Below are positions 61,261-64,000 of a DNA stretch of 64,000 nucleotides, piece by piece. This DNA is from Moringa oleifera (taxonomy: Eukaryota > Streptophyta > Magnoliopsida > Brassicales > Moringaceae). Within the stretch, counting starts at the first letter, position 1; each line of letters starts with the position of its first letter. The position numbers were made by a program, and so were the translations under genes. The notes beneath the pieces were generated by a model. That model searched no databases. It saw only the letters and a list, made by a program, of their open reading frames with translations, and had not been told where the DNA came from. Location: assembly GCA_021397835.1 (NCBI GenBank), contig JAJFZO010000604.1, forward strand, positions 1 to 64,000, read 5' to 3'.

Positions 61261-61876
61261 GTACTCTCTTTTTAATGTGTTGTTTTTATTCTTCTTGTTG
61301 TTATCGACTCCCATTTTATGTTTTTTCTTGGGTTATTAATGTTGATCTAAGGCATGTTGTTCTTTGACTGCTTATGGAAGTTTGGATTGTTGAATTTCTT
61401 TGTTCTGTCGATTTGTTCTTGTTTGATGCTTTTGCTGTTCGTTTTTATTTGATGAATCTTGCATTTGTACTTATTGTTCCATACTTTGCTTATTTCCTTG
61501 GGAATCTGTTTTTTTTTTTATTTGCGACTTTTTTTCAGCAACCAATGGGGGTTATGACCACTTATGCACTGGATTAAGTTAGATGTCATACATTTTATTC
61601 TCCAACTCCCAGTCGTTTTCAAGCGAGCTAGGAAAACATATTAGGAACTTTAATTTTGTTAAACTGAGTTCCTAGAATCTGGAAGAATCCTGGCAAAATT
61701 CTGCACTAATGGGTATATGAGAAGATAAACTGTTGGATCTAGCTTGTTTTTGCGAAGCATTTTTCCCTGCAACATGGGTTCTCTTGTTTTCAAATTCAAT
61801 TTAATCTCTGTATTAGCTTCTTTCTTCATTAACTATGTATTTTTGGCTATTAAAGGTTTGACTGTTGAATCGACAG
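61261..61876 (+). other. Predicted 5'-UTR intron of the CDI-like gene
   Basis: The donor follows TTCTGCAG (GTACTC at 61261) and the acceptor is ATCGACAG ending at 61876. It is 616 bases long, T-rich, and leaves 28 bases of leader before the ATG. Leader introns are common in plant genes of this type. Confidence 0.65.
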
Positions 61877-61904
61877 ATCCTGGTATACAATCTCATCTGT
61901 TACA

Positions 61905-62669
61905 ATGAGTTTGACTAATGGCCTGGCTCACTCAGTGGCTATAAATGGGGAAGCAAACAAACCCTTCAAAATTTTTGTGGGTTACGATCCACGTGAAGAT
62001 CTTGCATACGAGGTCTGTCGCTATTCGATCTTGAAGCGCACTTCAATACCTGTTGAAGTCATACCCATAGTTCAATCAGATCTTAGGAAGAATGGCTTAT
62101 ATTGGCGTGAAAGAGGCAAATTGGAGAGCACCGAGTTCTCCTTTTCTCGATTCTTGACCCCTTACCTGGCCAATTTTGATGGTTGGGCAATGTTTGTGGA
62201 TTGTGACTTTCTCTATTTAGCTGACATCAAGGAACTGAGGGATTTGATTGATGATAAATACGCAATAATGTGTGTCCAACATGATTATGCTCCAAAGGAG
62301 ACCACAAAAATGGATGGAGCTGTTCAAACAGTGTATCCAAGGAAGAATTGGTCTTCCATGGTGCTATACAATTGTGGACACCCCAAAAACAAGGTCTTGA
62401 CACCTGAGATTGTGAATACAGAGACAGGTGCTTTTCTTCACAGGTTCCAGTGGCTTGAGGATGATGAGATCGGGTCGATCCCATTTGTTTGGAATTTTCT
62501 TGAGGGACATAACCAAGTTGTCAAAAACAAGCCGGAAACCTTCCCAAAAGCAATACATTACACTCGTGGAGGGCCATGGTTTGATGCTTGGAAGAATTGT
62601 GAATTTGCTGATCTTTGGTTGAATGAGATGCAAGAGTATGTGGAGGAATCGAAGAAGAAACATGCATAG
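61905..62669 (+). CDS. CDI: CDI-like nucleotide-diphospho-sugar transferase
   Basis: Single coding exon of 254 residues, intact. Matches the plant CDI family of the nucleotide-diphospho-sugar transferase superfamily. Features: FKIFVGYDPREDLAYEVCRY at residues 21-40, the opening beta strand; MFVDCDFLYL with the DxD metal/nucleotide-sugar motif at 99-101; MCVQHDYAPK; the conserved HYTRGGPWFDAW near the C-terminus. No signal peptide or membrane segment is visible, so it looks soluble and may be cytosolic. The acceptor and donor sugars are not predictable from sequence. It has a spliced 5' leader and a TATA box upstream. The start ATG is the first in the mature leader, and the length fits the family. 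The gene symbol is by family resemblance. Confidence 0.9.
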   Translation: MSLTNGLAHSVAINGEANKPFKIFVGYDPREDLAYEVCRYSILKRTSIPVEVIPIVQSDLRKNGLYWRERGKLESTEFSFSRFLTPYLANFDGWAMFVDCDFLYLADIKELRDLIDDKYAIMCVQHDYAPKETTKMDGAVQTVYPRKNWSSMVLYNCGHPKNKVLTPEIVNTETGAFLHRFQWLEDDEIGSIPFVWNFLEGHNQVVKNKPETFPKAIHYTRGGPWFDAWKNCEFADLWLNEMQEYVEESKKKHA

Positions 62670-64000
62670 GCTAATTAGAAAGGATCTGCTGAATCCTGAG
62701 TTTAAATTTGATTTCTGTTTTGGGTAAATCCCCATTGCTCTATTCATGTGTTGAATATGTTATTAGTATCCTAGATTCAGTGATGCTCTTATGAAAGAGA
62801 GGAATATTTCATTGCAGTAGGTATGGTAGGCATTACAGGCATGTGTGTATGCCTTGATGTTCATTTGTTTGTTTAATAACTACATCTACTTAGTCGTAGT
62901 CCCTAATTCATTATGCAATAATATTTGATTATTTATTACAGCTTTGTTTCTTTCCTGTTAAGTTCGTTGCTTTATAATCAGCTTTTTCAAAGAGTAGGTG
63001 ATGTCACCCATGTAGCTCTTGCTGAATGGATGGGTAAAAGCTTTTGTTATTATAGTCAGCTTCTCAAGTTCTCTTTGGTATCCAGCATCAATCAAATCAT
63101 GCCTTATTTTTGACTGATGTGATCAAAATATTGAACTGTTATGTCTTTATTTTGGATTGTTATTTTATGCATGTAAACAAATCATGCTTTTTTCCTTATC
63201 CTGATGTGATTGATTGAAGTGTTTCCACTTTGATTTTTCTTTTCTGCTTTGGAGGCCATTGGCTAAACCTCCGAACTATTTCATTGTTACTTCCTGTGTT
63301 ATGTTTTAGATGTAAATGTGGGTGCTTAGGAGCACAAAGAGGTGGTTGTTTTTACATTCCTGTGTGATTTCTACCTGTCTTATATGTAGTGTATAATCAG
63401 AGAGAAGCTGAGAAGGGAAACCAGGAATCTGAGTGTTCTGTCATCGCTAAAGCAGTTTTAACTGTCATTGAATTGCTTCACATGCAAGTCATTTGTGGTG
63501 CCAGCTCCACGTCCACCATTTGAGTTTTGCTGTCAAGTAAGGAATTTTTTGCAGTCCCTGTGACCTTTGCCTATAGCTTTCCAACTAAAAAAGCCTACTC
63601 ATTCATATTCTGAGGCATATGAGTACCTCTCTTCAGAAACACCGCATCAGAGATGGAACCAATGCTGTGACTGCGATGAAATTTGACAGACAAGTAGGAA
63701 AGGGCAGAAAAGTAGTTGAGCATTCAATCAACAGTAGCTTATAGCTCTGAAACACTTTGGAAGTTTGTGCATTGATAGATACCCAAACTCTGAAACACTT
63801 TGGAAGTTTGTGCATTGATAGATACCCAAAAGATATCCACGGAAATGATAAATTAGGGACAAAAAATCAGCAAAAAATTTTGTGTGGTTAGTGATACATG
63901 TTGGCTCTTGCTATGATTGGTGAGATATGTTTAGCTCTTAAATTTTAAATAGTTAAAGAATCATTTACTGAATTGTCATATAAACTTTCAATTCTCAATA
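62670..64000. other. CDI-like 3' UTR and downstream DNA, no further gene seen
   Basis: The first 200-300 bases are probably 3' UTR. Candidate weak poly(A) signals (AATAAT-like) lie near 62,875 and 62,917. The rest has only short open frames without domains, and a 43-bp tandem duplication. Confidence 0.5.
63745..63830. repeat. Exact tandem duplication, 43-bp period
   Basis: CTCTGAAACACTTTGGAAGT and the following TTGTGCATTGATAGATACCC are repeated once with no difference I can see. Copies start at 63745 and 63788. Identity suggests a recent duplication or an assembly artefact. Confidence 0.9.

Noticed and set aside
62227..62747. Minus-strand frames of 85-127 codons over the CDI-like gene
   Set aside because: Shadows of the intact plus-strand coding region.

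Overview
The window is nuclear DNA of a flowering plant, almost certainly a eudicot. The evidence is intron-rich genes with plant-type products (ORC3, a CDI-like glycosyltransferase), Ty1/copia, L1, hAT and Mutator-like transposons of plant type, and very AT-rich intergenic DNA full of microsatellites. I cannot name the species from sequence alone. Only two host genes look intact. Most of the rest is transposon sequence, gene fossils and locally amplified repeats.

Layout. (1) 1-5.2 kb: minus-strand Ty1/copia element. Its gag-pol lies in one frame broken by six stop codons, and its promoter-bearing 5' LTR is on the right. (2) 5.2-15.4 kb: gene graveyard. It holds a tandem array, a broken RbBP5-like (RBL, COMPASS WD40) fragment, a triplicated exon-like unit, a five-copy ~100-bp array, a 2.1-kb A-rich block built from a ~0.92-kb tandem duplication, and a broken DUF2921 gene copy. 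(3) 15.4-27.4 kb: AT-rich DNA with a direct-plus-inverted repeat array and a decayed L1 LINE. (4) 27.4-42.3 kb: ORC3 in 17 coding exons, with an E2F-type site upstream, a copia deletion derivative in intron 10 and a U12-type last intron. (5) 42.3-49.2 kb: AT-rich DNA with a hAT transposase fossil and minisatellites. (6) 49,193-59,332: an end-to-end 10.1-kb Mutator-like element with terminal inverted repeats and an exact 9-bp target-site duplication. It carries a plus-strand DUF1985/Ulp1-type protease gene facing a minus-strand MURA-type transposase gene, and its right arm holds two tandem arrays. (7) 59.3-64 kb: AT-rich spacer, then a CDI-like nucleotide-sugar transferase gene with a 5'-UTR intron.

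How the parts relate. ORC3 is a subunit of the origin recognition complex, and the E2F-type site just upstream fits S-phase expression. The two genes of the Mutator-like element form a known type of transposon cargo (transposase plus SUMO-type protease); each carries a single stop codon, and the protease gene also has one splice-phase break, so the element is young but probably no longer autonomous. The most unusual signal is a short TTCGTG-centred word. It is clustered in introns of the protease gene in one orientation and in the right-arm array in the opposite orientation, mirroring the element's symmetry.
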